From NCBI GenBank assembly GCA_031289815.1, contig JAITOS010000155.1, positions 1-6,180 of the forward strand: a stretch of DNA of 6,180 nt. Direction: 5' to 3'. This stretch comes from Peptococcaceae bacterium (lineage in GTDB: Bacteria > Bacillota > Desulfitobacteriia > Desulfitobacteriales > Desulfitobacteriaceae). The translations under genes were made by a program, and so were the position numbers. Each line of letters opens with the position of its first letter. Position 1 is the stretch's first letter. Positions 5,216 through 6,180 of this stretch are shown one piece after another. Below the pieces are notes generated by a model. That model was not told the origin of the DNA and searched no databases. It saw nothing but the letters and a program-made list of their open reading frames with translations.

Positions 5216-6180
5216 ATGAGTACTGTTAAGGTAAAAGTGAACGGCCTGGAGGTTGAATGCCCTTCCGGTTCTACGGTCCTTGAGGCGGCGCGCCTTGCCG
5301 GATATACGATTCCAACCCTGTGCTATATGAAAGAGATCAATGCTATTGGCGCCTGTCGCATTTGCGTGACAGAGGTAAGCGGCGCCAGAGGTCTGGTGGC
5401 CGCTTGCGTGTATCCCGTGGCGGAGGGCATGGAGATCAACACGAAATCTAAAAAAGCGTATGACGCCAGGAAGAGGACGCTGGAACTGATCCTTTCCAAC
5501 CATCGTATGGAGTGCCTCACCTGCGCTCGCAACCAGAAATGTGAGCTCCAGACGCTGGCCAAGGAATATGGGATAGACAAAGTCCGTTTTGGCGCTCCGG
5601 AAGACAACGCTCCGCAATTTGAGTGCTCAACGCCGCATTTAGTCAGGGATAATTCCAAATGTATACTCTGCCGCCGTTGCATTGCCGTTTGCAAAAACAA
5701 CCAAGGGGTGGCTGTCATTGGCGCGAACGATAGAGGCTTCAATACCCATATCGGCGCCGCCTTTGACCGCAATCTCGGCGAAGTGGCGTGTATCAACTGC
5801 GGTCAGTGCATCGCCGTATGCCCCACAGGCGCGCTTACGGAGGTGGACAATACGCAGCAGGTGTGGGACGCGCTGGCCGACCCGGCCAAGCATGTGGTTG
5901 TGGGTACGGCCCCGGCGGTTCGCGCCGCGGTAGGCGAGGAGTTTGGCGAGCCCATTGGCACAAACGCGCAGGGCAAGATGGTTGCGGCGCTGCGCCGTCT
6001 GGGGTTTGACGGCGTGTTCGATGTGAACGTCACCGCCGACCTGACCATTATGGAAGAGGGGACCGAGTTTATCCATCGCCTGACCGAGGGGGGCGTCTTA
6101 CCCTTAGTGACCTCTTGCTCGCCTGGCTGGATCCGGTTCTGCGAACAGTATTACCCTGAATTTATTCCCAACCTTTCCAG
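5216..6180 (+). CDS. hydA: HydA: catalytic [FeFe]-hydrogenase subunit, bifurcating type (3' partial)
   Basis: The frame is open from ATG 5216 to the window edge, giving 321 complete codons; family members of this type are near 580 residues, so about 45% is missing. Domains in order: a plant-type [2Fe-2S] ferredoxin (Cys36, Cys47, Cys50, Cys64); a His-ligated [4Fe-4S] site (His96-x3-Cys100-x2-Cys103-x5-Cys109); a two-[4Fe-4S] ferredoxin domain (Cys149/152/155/159 and Cys192/195/198/202); then the start of the H-cluster domain with TAPAVRAAVGEEFG (231-244) and VTADLTIMEEGTEF (272-285). The first H-cluster motif reads TSCSPGW (299-305), where the textbook form is TSCCPxW. The protein matches HydA/HndD of multimeric NAD(P)-linked hydrogenases (group A3, called A6 in some annotations). 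It makes or oxidises H2 in the cytoplasm, wired to HydB and HydC. The second and third H-cluster motifs lie outside, so catalytic completeness is unverified. It follows hydB by 21 bases. Confidence 0.96.
   Translation, partial: MSTVKVKVNGLEVECPSGSTVLEAARLAGYTIPTLCYMKEINAIGACRICVTEVSGARGLVAACVYPVAEGMEINTKSKKAYDARKRTLELILSNHRMECLTCARNQKCELQTLAKEYGIDKVRFGAPEDNAPQFECSTPHLVRDNSKCILCRRCIAVCKNNQGVAVIGANDRGFNTHIGAAFDRNLGEVACINCGQCIAVCPTGALTEVDNTQQVWDALADPAKHVVVGTAPAVRAAVGEEFGEPIGTNAQGKMVAALRRLGFDGVFDVNVTADLTIMEEGTEFIHRLTEGGVLPLVTSCSPGWIRFCEQYYPEFIPNLS

Noticed and set aside
5018..5617. Minus-strand open frame (199 codons) across the hydB/hydA junction
   Set aside because: It is antisense to clear Fe-S cluster motifs of HydB and HydA and shows no domain, ribosome binding site or conserved motif.
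5788..6009. Alternative plus-strand open frame inside hydA
   Set aside because: It is out of frame with the two-[4Fe-4S] and H-cluster domains of HydA and its translation is low-complexity Gly/Arg-rich.
1..6180. tRNA, rRNA, CRISPR array, insertion sequence or riboswitch
   Set aside because: Coding density is near complete; the only gap over 50 bases is 1824-1929, and it contains no cloverleaf, spaced repeats, transposase remnants or recognisable aptamer.

Overview
The window carries most of an electron-bifurcating [FeFe]-hydrogenase locus (HydABC/Hnd type) from a strictly anaerobic, fermentative or acetogenic bacterium. The gene set and order, the strong AAGGAGG-type ribosome binding sites and the roughly even base composition point to Bacillota (Clostridia or Negativicutes). 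The phylum is an inference from synteny and the genus cannot be read from the sequence. All genes lie on the + strand. I see no mobile elements, RNA genes or CRISPR arrays.

Left block (1-1823): three tightly packed genes. The first is the 3' part of a HydS-like [FeFe]-hydrogenase-domain protein whose C-terminal iron-sulfur motif is C-x2-C-x4-C-x16-C. Next is a stand-alone DRTGG-domain protein that overlaps the first gene by four bases. Third is a PHP-family metallophosphoesterase that starts at the base after the DRTGG stop codon. These look like sensing or regulatory accessories rather than catalytic subunits.

Control region (1824-1929): an AT-rich intergenic stretch. It holds three TGTTAT/ATAACA arms forming two overlapping inverted repeats, an extended -10 promoter candidate, a 7-bp GC-rich stem-loop close to the predicted transcript 5' end, and a strong Shine-Dalgarno. 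It is the only real gap in the window and probably drives the hydrogenase operon.

Right block (1930-6180): hydC (NuoE-like, [2Fe-2S]); a small GHKL ATPase without a histidine-phosphotransfer domain; hydD/hndB (thioredoxin-like [2Fe-2S]-related protein); hydB (NuoF-like flavoprotein with FMN, NAD(P) and several Fe-S sites); and hydA (catalytic [FeFe] subunit), which runs off the right edge after 321 codons. HydA exchanges electrons with H+/H2. HydB and HydC carry the flavin and Fe-S chemistry that couples NAD(P)H and ferredoxin oxidation to H2 formation, or the reverse.

The most interesting feature is the set of non-catalytic companions (HydS-like protein, DRTGG, PHP, GHKL ATPase, HydD) around a bifurcating hydrogenase. 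It suggests a dedicated, poorly characterised redox or H2 control module. The HydS-like protein lacks the PAS domain expected after its cluster motif. HydD lacks one of the four usual cluster cysteines. HydA has Ser in place of the second Cys of its first H-cluster motif.
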